DNA of 64,000 nucleotides from Pedobacter frigiditerrae (GCF_032678705.1 NZ_JAVTSS010000001.1:310001-374000), one strand, 5' to 3'. Shown: positions 1 to 10,194, counted from the first letter of the stretch. Program-made: numbers and translations. Notes: generated from the letters alone by a model not told the origin.

Positions 1-97
1 CACTAAAAAAACCTTTTCCATTTGCTTGCAGGGAATGCATCCTGTAAAATAGGTAACACTTTGTGAAAAACAGAGGCACTCAATGACGTATATGATA

Positions 98-133
98 AAA
101 AATGGGCTGATAAATATCAGACCCATTTTTGTT
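98..133. terminator. Bidirectional intrinsic terminator
   Basis: A stem-loop has arms CTGAT/ATCAG around loop AAAT, extended by GGG/CCC past one bulged A and then AAAAAT/ATTTTT. The A-tract and T-tract on either side let it work in both directions. It separates whatever precedes the window from the minus-strand protease gene. The first 97 bases hold no complete gene. Confidence 0.7.
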
Positions 134-228
134 AATTAACTGTTTCTAACTAATCAACAACATCCATTGTTGAAGTATCTTTATGTTGCGATGAATGGCA
201 ACAAATATTTTTTGGTAAAGTAAGTTTT

Positions 229-276
229 TTGAAACCGATGAGATTTGCAGGTTGTTTTATACTCATCGGATGACAA
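229..276 (-). repeat. Inverted repeat with GTCATCCGATGA core, possible terminator
   Basis: CCGATGAG (233-240) and CTCATCGG (262-269) pair across about 20 bases at the end of the aspartyl protease gene. The longer core GTCATCCGATGA on the minus strand supplies that gene's last codons and stop (ATC CGA TGA). The same core recurs three times at 63028-63212, so this is a dispersed element rather than only a local hairpin. Confidence 0.5.
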
Positions 277-1432
277 TGTTTTCTTTTAATAACTTGCCGT
301 CTTCTTGATATTCGATGGTCATTTTTGTCCCGGCAGGAGCAGCCAATAAACGTTTTAAGCCATCTGGATTTTTAAGCATGCTTTGATCTGTTACGCCATT
401 GATGCTTTTAATGATGGCATTTGTTTTTATTTTTTGATCTGGATGATGCGTAGTTGAGTTTTGCATGGCCAATTCTCCTTTGAGGTTAAAGCCAAAAACA
501 TAACCGCCCAATATAAAATCTAAGGGATGTGTGGCGTTTTTATTTGGTGTAAGGTAGATTTCCTTTTTTTGAAGGTTAATGGTGAAATTATAACGATAAA
601 TTAAACGCATCCCTATGGAGCCATCAAAGCCTGGTTTCCAGTTTTCGTTTTGTCCGCCACCAGCCATTAGGGTTACCGGCATGTTTATAATGGGTTTGGC
701 ATTTGCAAAAGAAAAGCTTGCGGCCTTGCCATTAAAGGTAGGTGAGGAGATGCCCATGCTGGTGGTGCTGGCTTGGTATTCTTGTTTAAAGCCACTCACC
801 AACAAACGATTTTGTTTTACAAAAGGCCTGAAACAGATCAGGTTGTAAGCTGCGCCAGTATCAAACACAAAATTACCAATATAAGGTTTGTCTACATTAA
901 TGGCTACTTGACCGGGAATGATAAATACCCCTGTTATGGTAATGGGTACGATAGTACCGCCTTTTTCGTAATTATAATTATCGAAATTGTACAAGCTCAA
1001 TTCTTTCTTGTCGAAATCTATTTTGGTGATATATTGCCTGGTCATGGTATTGCCGATGATACCATCTAATTCCTTACCCATATCTTTAAACAAGGCAATG
1101 CTTTGGTTTTTTAAAGTGAAGCCATCGAGGTGTACTTCATTGCCAGCAGAGATGGAGATTTGCATGCTGCCACCCACCACAGACGTGTTTTGTTGTCTGC
1201 TTACCTTTAAGCCCAAGGTATCGGCCAATGCCTGGGTAACTGCCATGCCATCGGCACCAGTATCAAACAATAGGCGCAATATCCTTGGATTATTGTTTAG
1301 TTTAACATGTAAAACGATAGACTCGTTATAAGGCTCGAAAGGAATAATGGCAACGGGTGTTTGCCCGTAAGTTTTAGGCAAAAGGAATAGCATGACAATG
1401 CAAAAAAGCATTGTTTTTTTAATTTTTAACAT
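263..1432 (-). CDS. Exported aspartyl protease with PDZ-like C-terminus
   Basis: The 389-residue product begins with a hydrophobic signal segment (residues 5-23). It carries two retropepsin-type active-site motifs, FDTGA at about residues 56-60 and 190-194, so one chain may form both halves of an active site. Residues about 305-389 resemble a PDZ domain (VFGFNLKGELAMQN, then AIIKSINGV). Family knowledge suggests a periplasmic or surface protease. It is the last gene of a minus-strand run with TlpA, PKD-like, DUF4843, SusD and SusC genes. This suggests a proteinaceous substrate for the locus, which is inference. The stop codon lies inside a dispersed GTCATCCGATGA repeat. Confidence 0.8.
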   Translation of the reverse strand: MLKIKKTMLFCIVMLFLLPKTYGQTPVAIIPFEPYNESIVLHVKLNNNPRILRLLFDTGADGMAVTQALADTLGLKVSRQQNTSVVGGSMQISISAGNEVHLDGFTLKNQSIALFKDMGKELDGIIGNTMTRQYITKIDFDKKELSLYNFDNYNYEKGGTIVPITITGVFIIPGQVAINVDKPYIGNFVFDTGAAYNLICFRPFVKQNRLLVSGFKQEYQASTTSMGISSPTFNGKAASFSFANAKPIINMPVTLMAGGGQNENWKPGFDGSIGMRLIYRYNFTINLQKKEIYLTPNKNATHPLDFILGGYVFGFNLKGELAMQNSTTHHPDQKIKTNAIIKSINGVTDQSMLKNPDGLKRLLAAPAGTKMTIEYQEDGKLLKENIVIR

Positions 1433-1453
1433 AATTTTGAGTATGGTTAAGGA

Positions 1454-1506
1454 GCCGCAGATTCGCAGATTTAAGAATCACTATTCCTAACCTGCGAATC
1501 TGCGGC
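1454..1506. repeat. Long perfect stem-loop between protease and TlpA genes
   Basis: GCCGCAGATTCGCAG (1454-1468) and its exact reverse complement (1492-1506) form 15-bp arms around a 23-base loop. There is no T-tract, so a dispersed palindrome or a processing/stability element fits better than a terminator. Confidence 0.6.
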
Positions 1507-1518
1507 AAACCGAAATGA

Positions 1519-2907
1519 TTACTTCGCTAATTCTTTTTCTAGTAAAGTTTTTAATCGAGGATCTGATGGTCTTGGCGAATCAACAGATACAATTTTTCCA
1601 TTTTTATCAAATACCAAGAAACGAGGGATGGTGTTTACCTTGTAGTATTTAGAGAAATCATTGCCTGGTCCACCAGCCCATAATTGCATACCACCCAATT
1701 CTTTATCCTTGATCATTTTTTGCCATTTTTCCTTGTCTTTCGGGTCGTCTGTAGAAAGGCTGATGATTTGTACATCTTTCCCTTTCATTTCTTCTTCTAA
1801 CTTTTTAAGGCTTGGGATTTCTGCAATACACGGACCACACCATGTTGCCCAAACATCAACCAAAACAACCTTGCCTTTTAAGCTGGCTAAGGTTACTGTT
1901 TTGCCATCCTTATCAGCATAAGAGAAATTAAGTGCTGCATCCCCGGGCTTTAAAGTTGCTAATGGCGTTAAGATATCCATATCCCTTTGTTTTTGGCTTT
2001 TGGTGATTACATACTTGCCGTATTCATTTTTAAGCGTGATGTAATCATCGTAATTTTTATAACTCGCTGCTCTATCTAAAACCAAATCTCCTTTTAAGGT
2101 ATCACTTACTACCATGTCCAATTGATTTTTTAAGCCGGGTAAACCAGGTAAAAATTTAATATCCCTCTGGCGCATATTGACCAAGATAATGGAAGAGATT
2201 AAACGTGAGCCCCAAGGATAATTATAAGTTAAACTGGCATTTTTACTGAAATCTTCGGCTTTTAAGGTGCTATAGTAATCGATATATTCTTCAACAGAAG
2301 GATGTGCACTACGTGGTGTATTTAAAAAAGTAGTGGCATAAGTGGCTAAATCTAATTTAAGGATGTCTTTTACCTGTGCATCAAACTTGATGTTGCCAGT
2401 CGCTTTACCGTTTAAGAAAGTTTTAGATTTAGCGTAGACCTCTTCAAATTCAGGGAAGAAATCTAAAAAGGTACTATTTCCCACTTTCATAAAGTTAACT
2501 GACTTGCGTTCGATGGTATAGGTAAGGTCATGCCATTGCGATAAAACTACATTTTCTTTGGTATTTAATTTGCCATTTAATACGTAGGTAGAATCGTTAA
2601 TGGTTAATGCCAATTTATCGCCTCCTTTGAAATAGAACTTGTAATTATCTGCTCCATTGATAGTGGTACCTGTACCAATTACATATAGCCCCTCATAATC
2701 TGGGAAAAAGTGAAAGCCAAAATCTCCAGTTTTAGAAGGGATGATGGTAGCAATTTCTGTGGTTTTACCTTCATTAACTGCAAATAGTTTTACGGTACGT
2801 GGTTTAGAAAACTTTAGTTTTCCGGTTACTTCAACGCCTTGTTGGGCTGTAGCTACTAATGCAGAAAATGCAAAGCATAGTACTGCACCTAATTTTTTGA
2901 TGTTCAT
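1519..2907 (-). CDS. TlpA/ResA-like thiol-disulfide oxidoreductase
   Basis: The product (462 residues) has a signal peptide (MNIKKLGAVLCFAFSALVATAQ), a long N-terminal beta-rich region of the kind found in Bacteroidetes exported thioredoxins, and a C-terminal TlpA/AhpC-TSA domain with the redox motif WCGPC (Cys357, Cys360). It should act in the periplasm on disulfides of exported proteins. I chose the start at 2907 because the 12 codons further upstream are read from the GTTGCACGATG hairpin and a signal peptide begins cleanly at MNIKK. It sits between the PKD-like lipoprotein and the aspartyl protease. Confidence 0.85.
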   Translation of the reverse strand: MNIKKLGAVLCFAFSALVATAQQGVEVTGKLKFSKPRTVKLFAVNEGKTTEIATIIPSKTGDFGFHFFPDYEGLYVIGTGTTINGADNYKFYFKGGDKLALTINDSTYVLNGKLNTKENVVLSQWHDLTYTIERKSVNFMKVGNSTFLDFFPEFEEVYAKSKTFLNGKATGNIKFDAQVKDILKLDLATYATTFLNTPRSAHPSVEEYIDYYSTLKAEDFSKNASLTYNYPWGSRLISSIILVNMRQRDIKFLPGLPGLKNQLDMVVSDTLKGDLVLDRAASYKNYDDYITLKNEYGKYVITKSQKQRDMDILTPLATLKPGDAALNFSYADKDGKTVTLASLKGKVVLVDVWATWCGPCIAEIPSLKKLEEEMKGKDVQIISLSTDDPKDKEKWQKMIKDKELGGMQLWAGGPGNDFSKYYKVNTIPRFLVFDKNGKIVSVDSPRPSDPRLKTLLEKELAK

Positions 2908-2923
2908 TGTGGTGTGTTTAAAT

Positions 2924-2951
2924 GTTGCACGATGTTTTTGCATCGTGCAAC
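2924..2951. repeat. Perfect hairpin upstream of tlpA-like gene
   Basis: GTTGCACGATG and its exact complement CATCGTGCAAC flank a six-base TTTTTG loop. It lies in the 60-bp gap between the PKD-like gene and the thioredoxin gene, where it could attenuate transcription or stabilise mRNA ends within the operon. Confidence 0.6.
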
Positions 2952-2967
2952 GTAATTTTGTGGTTGA

Positions 2968-4485
2968 TTATCTCTCTCTGTAGGTTAAGCTTTTTATCCT
3001 TCCGAAACCTGAATAGCTTTTGTCTAAAACCAAGTCGCCGTTTACAGTTGGTACGGTATAAATGTTTAAGCTACCATCTGCTCCAGCGGGTAAGTTAGTG
3101 TCATAGCTACCCACAAATAAGCTGTTTTGTAAAGGATATTTAGTGGTGTTTTTGATGTCATAAAACCCGAAGTAAGAAATTTTCTTTGTTCCTAGGTCTA
3201 ACATCAGTTTTGAGGATTTAAGAATCATGTCATACTCGTACACCTTGCTACCCACTGCATAAAAGATATAGCCTAAGTTTGGACTAACTGCATAAAAATC
3301 GGCAAGGCCAATATCGGTACCCGTTATCTCATCGTAATAAGATTGTACATTGTTCGCGGGATTAAATCTTGCCAGGAACCTTTTTGTTCCGGGGCCTTTT
3401 AGGATGCCGAATATCTCGCCGCCATTAAAGGGAACCCATTGCATATAAGCTAGATCCATCCCTGTACTAAAGCTGAATTTTTTGTTAGCTAATGAAGGAT
3501 CTGGTATAGTAGTACAGGTAGCTTGCCCGTTGGTATATTTTACAAACCTTTGATTGGTTTTATCGTAGAAGTTGGCGAATTGGAAACTGCTATGATTGCT
3601 TGCAATAAATGGTGCTACCTTAAATTCTTTTTGCTCGGCATTGATATAATTAATTGGTGCTGAGTAATAGATATTCTGCGTACGATCATAATAATATGCA
3701 TTTTCTTTTCCAATCATGAAAGCTGAACTTCCATTAGCCATTTTTATTACATCGGCATAAAAGCCGGGAGGGATAATGCCAAACATTTCATAAGATAACC
3801 CCATGGTGGCGGTCCATTTAAAAGAGTTGGGATCTACCTTGGTGGTATAGCTATCGGTACCAAAATACAAACCATAGCTAATGGCATCTGGACCGATTAA
3901 AAGTCCTGTAGGATAAGTGTATGTCATTACTGGTTTCCCTTCCAATTTGAGTTGCGAACCGGTGGTAGCTAATAGGTCCGTAACTAAATCAAAACCTCCT
4001 GTGGTATTTAACGATAGCATATCTACCCTTGCACTACCATTTACATCGCACATCAAGATCCAGCCTTCATTAATTTCGTTTACCACCTTTAGTGTGAATT
4101 TATAAGGATATTTTACGCCAGAAGCTTTATCTGTAACATTGTAATAGGCGGTATAAGTACCTGCAACAATACTTATTTTCATATCTAGGTTGCGTGTGGT
4201 AGCTAAAGTAAATTGCTTAGTTCCACCTAAACCATTTGGTCCAATATAAATCCATTCATAACTGTATTTAGAATCATCTGTTCCAGCATCTTGTGTAAAC
4301 TTAAAATCGGGTTTTAATAAGATGTTTTTCCCGAAAATTGCTGTTACCTCTTTTGGTAAATCATTAACCTCAGCAAGCTGATTAATTTCATTATAGTTAT
4401 AATTTCCAAGGTCTTTCTTACAAGCCCCCATGAGTACCATTGCCATTAAAACAACGAATACTTTATAATATGTGTTTAATTTCAT
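2968..4485 (-). CDS. PKD-like family lipoprotein
   Basis: The 505-residue protein starts with a lipoprotein signal: hydrophobic stretch, then GAC at about residues 20-22, followed by KKDLGNYNYNE. An N-terminal Ig/PKD-like segment (about 45-135) precedes a repeat-rich region that looks like a beta-propeller. It matches the PKD-like (PF16407-type) proteins encoded downstream of SusD and DUF4843 genes in Bacteroidetes. It is probably an outer-membrane surface accessory protein of the uptake complex. The gap to the DUF4843 gene is 14 bases, so they are co-transcribed. Ligand unknown. Confidence 0.75.
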   Translation of the reverse strand: MKLNTYYKVFVVLMAMVLMGACKKDLGNYNYNEINQLAEVNDLPKEVTAIFGKNILLKPDFKFTQDAGTDDSKYSYEWIYIGPNGLGGTKQFTLATTRNLDMKISIVAGTYTAYYNVTDKASGVKYPYKFTLKVVNEINEGWILMCDVNGSARVDMLSLNTTGGFDLVTDLLATTGSQLKLEGKPVMTYTYPTGLLIGPDAISYGLYFGTDSYTTKVDPNSFKWTATMGLSYEMFGIIPPGFYADVIKMANGSSAFMIGKENAYYYDRTQNIYYSAPINYINAEQKEFKVAPFIASNHSSFQFANFYDKTNQRFVKYTNGQATCTTIPDPSLANKKFSFSTGMDLAYMQWVPFNGGEIFGILKGPGTKRFLARFNPANNVQSYYDEITGTDIGLADFYAVSPNLGYIFYAVGSKVYEYDMILKSSKLMLDLGTKKISYFGFYDIKNTTKYPLQNSLFVGSYDTNLPAGADGSLNIYTVPTVNGDLVLDKSYSGFGRIKSLTYRER

Positions 4486-4499
4486 AACGTTTGTTTTAA

Positions 4500-5261
4500 T
4501 TATTGTGCAGATGCGCCCATGATCATTACACTTCCATCATCTTCTAAAATGTTGTTACCCAATGCCCTTTGTTCATTTAGGTAACGTTGCATGAACTTGC
4601 CATAAGCCGCTGTTTCGGCGATAGATACATTTGTGTCTAGATAAGCAGGGTCTATCCCTAAAACAGTTACCATTAAGGTTAATTTTTTACGCGTAAAAAC
4701 ACCTAGGTAGACGTCTAGCCATCTGGAAGGTTTTTTGATGATGTCATTAACAAACCACCTGTAAGTTACAAAGGAATGTATTCTGCCTGTGGTAGTGTTC
4801 GCTATTTTGTAATTTAAAGGGGTTGCAAAATTCTCGTTAGCCTTTAGGTCAAAACTTAATAGAAAAGTATTCGCTTGCATATCTGCCTTTCTAAAAAACT
4901 TAATTTTAACCGTGTCTAAGGTTTTGTTCTTTTTAATCTGAAAGGAGGTATTCAAGATGGTATAGTGAACCCCTGCAATAGCAGTAGATTTTGGATTAAG
5001 TTCTAATGTATAGGGCCTATCCTTGTCAGAAACGGGGCCAATCGCCGCTATCACCATATTCATGATTGAGTCTTGACTTTTAGCAAGACTAAAAGATACA
5101 TTTGTTGAATCTTTTATAGGCTCTCCAGTATAAACAGGAAGTCTGCCTGAATCGTAAAAATAGATAGAATTTTCTCCCGAATAAGTATCGAGTGGCTTTT
5201 TACAAGAGATGCTTAACGATATAATTACCAAAGCAATTATATAAGCTATATTTTTTTTCAT
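4500..5261 (-). CDS. DUF4843 lipoprotein
   Basis: The product is 253 residues with a lipobox-type signal (SISC at about 17-20, followed by KKPLDTYSGENSIYF). The IYF(Y/D) start and the following beta-sandwich-like sequence are typical of DUF4843 proteins, which are encoded right after SusD genes in Bacteroidetes. It is a probable surface lipoprotein of the SusCD complex. Spacing is 16 bases to the SusD gene upstream and 14 to the PKD-like gene downstream. The function of the domain is not established. Confidence 0.75.
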   Translation of the reverse strand: MKKNIAYIIALVIISLSISCKKPLDTYSGENSIYFYDSGRLPVYTGEPIKDSTNVSFSLAKSQDSIMNMVIAAIGPVSDKDRPYTLELNPKSTAIAGVHYTILNTSFQIKKNKTLDTVKIKFFRKADMQANTFLLSFDLKANENFATPLNYKIANTTTGRIHSFVTYRWFVNDIIKKPSRWLDVYLGVFTRKKLTLMVTVLGIDPAYLDTNVSIAETAAYGKFMQRYLNEQRALGNNILEDDGSVMIMGASAQ

Positions 5262-5277
5262 TGCGTTTAGTTTAAGG

Positions 5278-6708
5278 TTAACGATATTGACTTTCAGAAA
5301 GAGGAAGAGGTACCGTATAGTTAATGGTGATATTAGCCGTACTTGATCCGTTACCTACAGAAGTAATATTTCTTCTTTTATAGTAAAAGAAAAGTTGTCC
5401 TTCTCCAAAAAACTCCTTTTGGTATTCTTTTTGCAATTCGGTGTTTAATACAGCGGTAGGTAGGAGGTTAATTAAGTTGCGGTTTAATCTTACCACATTT
5501 AGGTAATTAATTCCATCGGCCGCAAGGGGTTCAGTTTCTGCTGCGATGTAATACATTTCGCTAATTTTAAGCAATGGAATGGTAAACCTGAAGGTTTTTG
5601 TCTTATCTACTACATCAGCATATTTGTAAAATGTACGGTAGCTTTTTACCCCTGTTGAAGGAATTTGCCAATTGAGGTTATAGCGGAAATCATTATCGTT
5701 TGATTCATATACAGTTGCTAATCTTGCCGGTAAAGGTGCAAGGATGCCTGCATCGGCTACATTCGGATCAAATAGTGCTGTATACCTTGTATATAGCTGC
5801 GTATTCATGACACCAAAAATCATTTCGGTACTAAATGTTCTGTCCGGATTTACTTTTTCGTTTAAGGCATTAGCTGTGGTTGTCCATTTAAACTTATCTG
5901 CTACAGCGATTACCACTTTTGCTGCTTGCGAAGCCCCAACCTTATTGCCTCTATACAAATAAGCCCTAGCTTGAAGGCCTTTTACGGCATAATAGTTAAA
6001 CCTAAAGTTCCTGTTGCTCTTTAAGAAATCGGCTGTCTCCGTTGCACCAGCTGTATTAACCCCACCAGTAATAATTGGATCTGCCTGTAATAAATTTTCT
6101 GCATCTGAAAGGTCTTTTAATACCTTAACCATGTACTCATTGGCAGGCAATAGCGGATTGATGCTCGATTTACTTCCCTCGTAATATGGCAAGCTTTGTT
6201 TGGTAGAATCAACAGTACTATATCTAGGGCCATAAAGACGCAATAAATCGAAATGGAGGTAGGCACGCATGGCTAAAGCTTCTCCCTTAAAGATGGCTTC
6301 TGTGCTTGGGTCTACTGCTCCCTTATATTTTTCGATGTTCTCTAAAAAGGCATTAATGTTTAGAATGTTAGCGTACGCTGCTGTCCAGATGCTCTCTAAC
6401 CTAGTATTTGTTGGTGATTCGTTATACACGTAGGTAGCCACCTTGGTTAAACTGTGTGTGCTTGGAATGTTATAACGCTGTGCTAAAATTTCTATGGTCG
6501 AAAGCGACATTTGATCGCCATACAATTCATTTTTAGCCAAGTTGATGTATAAACCATTCAGTACAGATTGCACGCCTAGTTTAGTGCTGAACAGCTGAGT
6601 TTCTAAAACCTTGTCTTCTGGTTGTACATCCAAAAACTTTTTACATGAAGTAAACACAGTAATTGTTAATGCTACAAATGCTACTATTTTGATAAAATTC
6701 TTTTTCAT
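5278..6708 (-). CDS. RagB/SusD family nutrient-binding lipoprotein
   Basis: The 476-residue product has a signal with lipobox (VFTSC, Cys22, then KKFLDVQPEDKV). The TPR-like SusD core follows, with typical landmarks GEALAMRAYLHFDLLRLYG near residues 150-168 and the C-terminal motif QKEFFGEGQLFFYYKRR. SusD proteins act as a lid on the TonB-dependent channel and bind the ligand at the cell surface. The gene starts 11 bases after the SusC gene ends, the normal pair arrangement. Confidence 0.95.
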   Translation of the reverse strand: MKKNFIKIVAFVALTITVFTSCKKFLDVQPEDKVLETQLFSTKLGVQSVLNGLYINLAKNELYGDQMSLSTIEILAQRYNIPSTHSLTKVATYVYNESPTNTRLESIWTAAYANILNINAFLENIEKYKGAVDPSTEAIFKGEALAMRAYLHFDLLRLYGPRYSTVDSTKQSLPYYEGSKSSINPLLPANEYMVKVLKDLSDAENLLQADPIITGGVNTAGATETADFLKSNRNFRFNYYAVKGLQARAYLYRGNKVGASQAAKVVIAVADKFKWTTTANALNEKVNPDRTFSTEMIFGVMNTQLYTRYTALFDPNVADAGILAPLPARLATVYESNDNDFRYNLNWQIPSTGVKSYRTFYKYADVVDKTKTFRFTIPLLKISEMYYIAAETEPLAADGINYLNVVRLNRNLINLLPTAVLNTELQKEYQKEFFGEGQLFFYYKRRNITSVGNGSSTANITINYTVPLPLSESQYR

Positions 6709-6719
6709 TTTGATAGTTT

Positions 6720-9700
6720 TTAAAATGAGGCTTTTAAAGAAAAAGCAATTGTTTGAGCATAAGGATAATTTATACCACGTTCCCTTCTTACATTGGATAG
6801 GGTGTAGAAGTCGTTTGTAAATGCGTTAAGTTGTAGGCTTCTAAGTCCTAAGCTTTTTACCCATTTAGAATTGTCTAAAAGGTAACCGATATTTACAGAC
6901 TCAATGGTTAAGGCATTTTCTTTTTGCACAAAGCGTGAAGAAATTGGCGTGGTTGCGGTTTGAGAAATACCTTTAAACTGTGCTAAGTCGCCAGGTTTTT
7001 TCCATCTATCGTAAAGCGCACGTTTATCTTGGTTATTGGTAACGCTAACAAAGCTGATGTTTTCTACTTTGTCAAACAATGCAGAATTGAATACATCGCC
7101 ACCTAATTTATAACGTAAGCTAAAACCCAATGAAAAGCTTTTATACCTAAAATTGTTAGAAACTACTCCTTCAACCACTGGCGTCGTATTGCCCACGTTA
7201 ACAATATTTGCTGTAGCGTAATCAAAAGTATACTGTCCGTCTTTTGTTAAGAAAACCTCTCTTCCGGTAGCAGGGTCAATACCCATTGATTTGATAGCCC
7301 AAATGGCCTCGGCGCTATAACCATCTTGATACCTAACAGTGGTTTTGTTGTTTTCTTGTTGTTTGTTTAGGGAGGTTAACGAGTTCCCGATATCTCCATA
7401 TTTGCTCTTAAACATAGAGCCAAATATGCCAACGCTCCAAGTAATGCGCTCGGCCAAATTGTAAACAGGGAAATAAGTAAACTTAGCTTCGATACCTCTA
7501 TAAGTTAAACTACCAACATTATATGGGTAATTAAACACCCCTGTAGATGATGGTAAATCTACAGGGACAATAAGTGGGTTGGTACTTTTGTCGTACGCAT
7601 TAACATAACCTGTAAATCTGTTTTTGAATAAGGTAAATTCTAATGAACTGCTTATTTGACGCGTTTTTTGTGGCTCCAAGTTTGGATTGCCCAAAGTAGT
7701 TAAGCTTACCCCTTGACCAAATACATTATAGTTTGTGTTACTGTTGTAGTTATACACAGAAAGAGAGCTGATATTAGCAAAATTCTGATTGCCTGTAACT
7801 CCAATGTTAGCTGTTAACCTTAATGTATTGATCCAGCTTGTGCTTTTGATAAACTCTTCGTTATGGAGGTTCCATCCCAAGCCGAATGAATAATATGGAG
7901 AGAATTGTTTGTTGCTACCATAAGACGTAGAGCCATCGAGGCGATAAAGTGCATCAAATAAGTATTTGTTTCGATAAGAATAGTTAACGGAAACCGTACT
8001 GTTCAATGTTCTGAAAACATTACTTGAGGCGGTTGGGGCTCCACCTTCCATATAGCTATAGGCAAATCTAGGGTTACCTAAATTTCCTGCTGGAAAACCT
8101 TCAGCTACGCTACTATAACTCCTGTTTTCGCTTTCTGATATGGTATTTCTGAAGTTGGCATTGATGATATGGTCTTCTGCTAATACCGTATGATAGGTTA
8201 ACATTAAATTGGCCTGATAAGAAAAGTTACTAGCCCTGGTATCAGTGTATTTTCCCTTCCTTAGCGTAGGAGTGTTGATAAATGCGCTCATGTCTGGCGA
8301 TTTATAAACTTCGGTACTTGTATTTCCTTTTGTAATTTGTAAGCCACCAGTTAACTTCAACGCATTATTAATGTCGTAATTGAGGTTGAGGTTGTTCTGA
8401 ACTTCTAAGTTTTTTGTCCTGTTATACTGTGGTTGCATGGCATCAAATAATGGATTACTCACCTGTAAGGTAAGTCCATTACTGGTTCTCGATTCCTCAA
8501 GATACCTATTCATTGATTTTTCATAATATGGATTAGTATTTACCCATGTTGAAAAATTGCCATAAGGAGATTCTGTACTTGAATAACCTCTGATGTAAGT
8601 AATGTTGTTTAAGTTGAGATTGTTTTTTCGATAGGTTAAATTAATGCTACCACTATAGGTATCTCTTCCTGAAGCTGTTGTCGAACCTCCTCCAATATCT
8701 GTTCCTACACCTTTCATCGTGCCTTCACCAATTCTATAGTTGACGCCAACACCATAGGTAAAAGCATTATCTCCACCAGATGCACTAATTGAAGAGTTGG
8801 TAGAATAACCATTTTGAACGGGATCACTTAACCAATAGCTATTTATGCCTTTTCTCACATTAGCAAGGTGGGCGTTATAGAGCTGATCTAAGTAAATTTC
8901 TTGCTCAGGTTGTCCTCCCGTACTTGGGATGTAACGACCAGATAAGCGTTCAAATTCTAATTTCTCAGCGGCATTCATCATGTTGTAGGCAGAAAGGTCT
9001 GGCATTTCGAACCTAAAATCCTGACTATAAGAAAACCTGAGTTCGCCTGGCTTTGGCTTAACGGTTTCGATTACCACTACACCGTTAGAGGCTTGAGAAC
9101 CATATAAAGCTGTAGAGGCTGCATCTTTTAGAATGGTTACCGATCCAACCCTATTCATGTCTAAATCTACAATGGTTTGGAGGGTAGTGGGAAATCCATC
9201 TAAGATGAAGAGTGGTTGATTAGGGTCGGCACCAAATTGATCTCGTAAAGTGGTGCTTGGGATGCTACTTTTACCTCTAACTTCAATTATTGGCATCACG
9301 TTTGGATTAGAACCCGCCAAGTTATTTTCCAATTGTAGAAATGATGGGTCTAGCGACCTTAAACTTTGTATGATGTTATTGTTGCCAATTGCTTTTAGCT
9401 CATCACCTGTAAATTTGGCCGTAGTTCCTGTAAAACTATCTTTAGATCGATTAATTCCAGTTCCTGTAACGACGATGTCTTTCATCTCGGTTTCTGAAAC
9501 CTCCATTTTTACAGTTAGGGGTTGGGTACTAGCTTTAACCTCTTTAGTTTTGTAACCAATGTAGGTGATGAATAAAACATCAGCTTCTGAAGCTGCGGTT
9601 ATTTTAAATTCGCCCTTGCTATCTGTTATGGCAACTTTATCTTTAATGCCATTTACTCTAATGGAAGCGCCTACAATCGGTTTTCCATTTTCATCAATTA

Positions 9701-10109
9701 CTTTACCGGTAACTACAATATCTTTCTCCCTATTTTCTTTTGGAGGGTTGGCTGCGTATTGTAAAATAATAGTTTTTTCTTCTAGTTTATAAGTTAGTGG
9801 TTGGTTGGCGAAACAAAGTCTTAGTACATCTTCTATTGATGCATTTTTTACTTTAAGCGTAACTGGTTTGGTTAAGCTTAACATGTTTGCGTTGAAAAAG
9901 AAATCATAACCAGTTTGTTTACTGATTTTTTGTATGATTTGTTCTAGTGGAACGGCCTTCTCGTTAAGTGTAATTTGTGCAAAACTAGTGGTTGCGCTGG
10001 CTTGTACTATAAACGAAAATAAGATGATGAACGTCAGTTTCAATTTCAATAATATTTTGGCATAAATACGGCTTGTTTTACCGCTATTAAATGTCATGTA
10101 AAAATTCAT
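6720..10109 (-). CDS. SusC/RagA TonB-dependent transporter with STN domain
   Basis: This 1129-residue outer-membrane transporter has a signal peptide (about 20-43), then an STN domain (about 48-115, VPLEQIIQKISKQTGY). A carboxypeptidase-regulatory-like domain follows (about 130-215, VTGKVIDENGKPIVGASI), then a plug with DIVVTGTGINR and a long beta-barrel to the C-terminal Phe. STN domains contact FecR-type anti-sigma factors, so this transporter is expected to signal through the FecR/ECF pair just upstream on the same strand. It imports the locus substrate with TonB energy. The substrate cannot be told from sequence. Confidence 0.95.
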   Translation of the reverse strand: MNFYMTFNSGKTSRIYAKILLKLKLTFIILFSFIVQASATTSFAQITLNEKAVPLEQIIQKISKQTGYDFFFNANMLSLTKPVTLKVKNASIEDVLRLCFANQPLTYKLEEKTIILQYAANPPKENREKDIVVTGKVIDENGKPIVGASIRVNGIKDKVAITDSKGEFKITAASEADVLFITYIGYKTKEVKASTQPLTVKMEVSETEMKDIVVTGTGINRSKDSFTGTTAKFTGDELKAIGNNNIIQSLRSLDPSFLQLENNLAGSNPNVMPIIEVRGKSSIPSTTLRDQFGADPNQPLFILDGFPTTLQTIVDLDMNRVGSVTILKDAASTALYGSQASNGVVVIETVKPKPGELRFSYSQDFRFEMPDLSAYNMMNAAEKLEFERLSGRYIPSTGGQPEQEIYLDQLYNAHLANVRKGINSYWLSDPVQNGYSTNSSISASGGDNAFTYGVGVNYRIGEGTMKGVGTDIGGGSTTASGRDTYSGSINLTYRKNNLNLNNITYIRGYSSTESPYGNFSTWVNTNPYYEKSMNRYLEESRTSNGLTLQVSNPLFDAMQPQYNRTKNLEVQNNLNLNYDINNALKLTGGLQITKGNTSTEVYKSPDMSAFINTPTLRKGKYTDTRASNFSYQANLMLTYHTVLAEDHIINANFRNTISESENRSYSSVAEGFPAGNLGNPRFAYSYMEGGAPTASSNVFRTLNSTVSVNYSYRNKYLFDALYRLDGSTSYGSNKQFSPYYSFGLGWNLHNEEFIKSTSWINTLRLTANIGVTGNQNFANISSLSVYNYNSNTNYNVFGQGVSLTTLGNPNLEPQKTRQISSSLEFTLFKNRFTGYVNAYDKSTNPLIVPVDLPSSTGVFNYPYNVGSLTYRGIEAKFTYFPVYNLAERITWSVGIFGSMFKSKYGDIGNSLTSLNKQQENNKTTVRYQDGYSAEAIWAIKSMGIDPATGREVFLTKDGQYTFDYATANIVNVGNTTPVVEGVVSNNFRYKSFSLGFSLRYKLGGDVFNSALFDKVENISFVSVTNNQDKRALYDRWKKPGDLAQFKGISQTATTPISSRFVQKENALTIESVNIGYLLDNSKWVKSLGLRSLQLNAFTNDFYTLSNVRRERGINYPYAQTIAFSLKASF

Positions 10110-10194
10110 ACATTTGTTTGTTTGGGTTTAGTGTCAAATGTTAATAGAGTCGATTTATTTAACAGCTAACCTGAATATGAACTCTTTTAGAGTT

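Noticed and set aside
1..52. Possible C-terminal end of a plus-strand gene
   Set aside because: Two frames stay open for only about 15 codons before a stop; there is too little to assign either.
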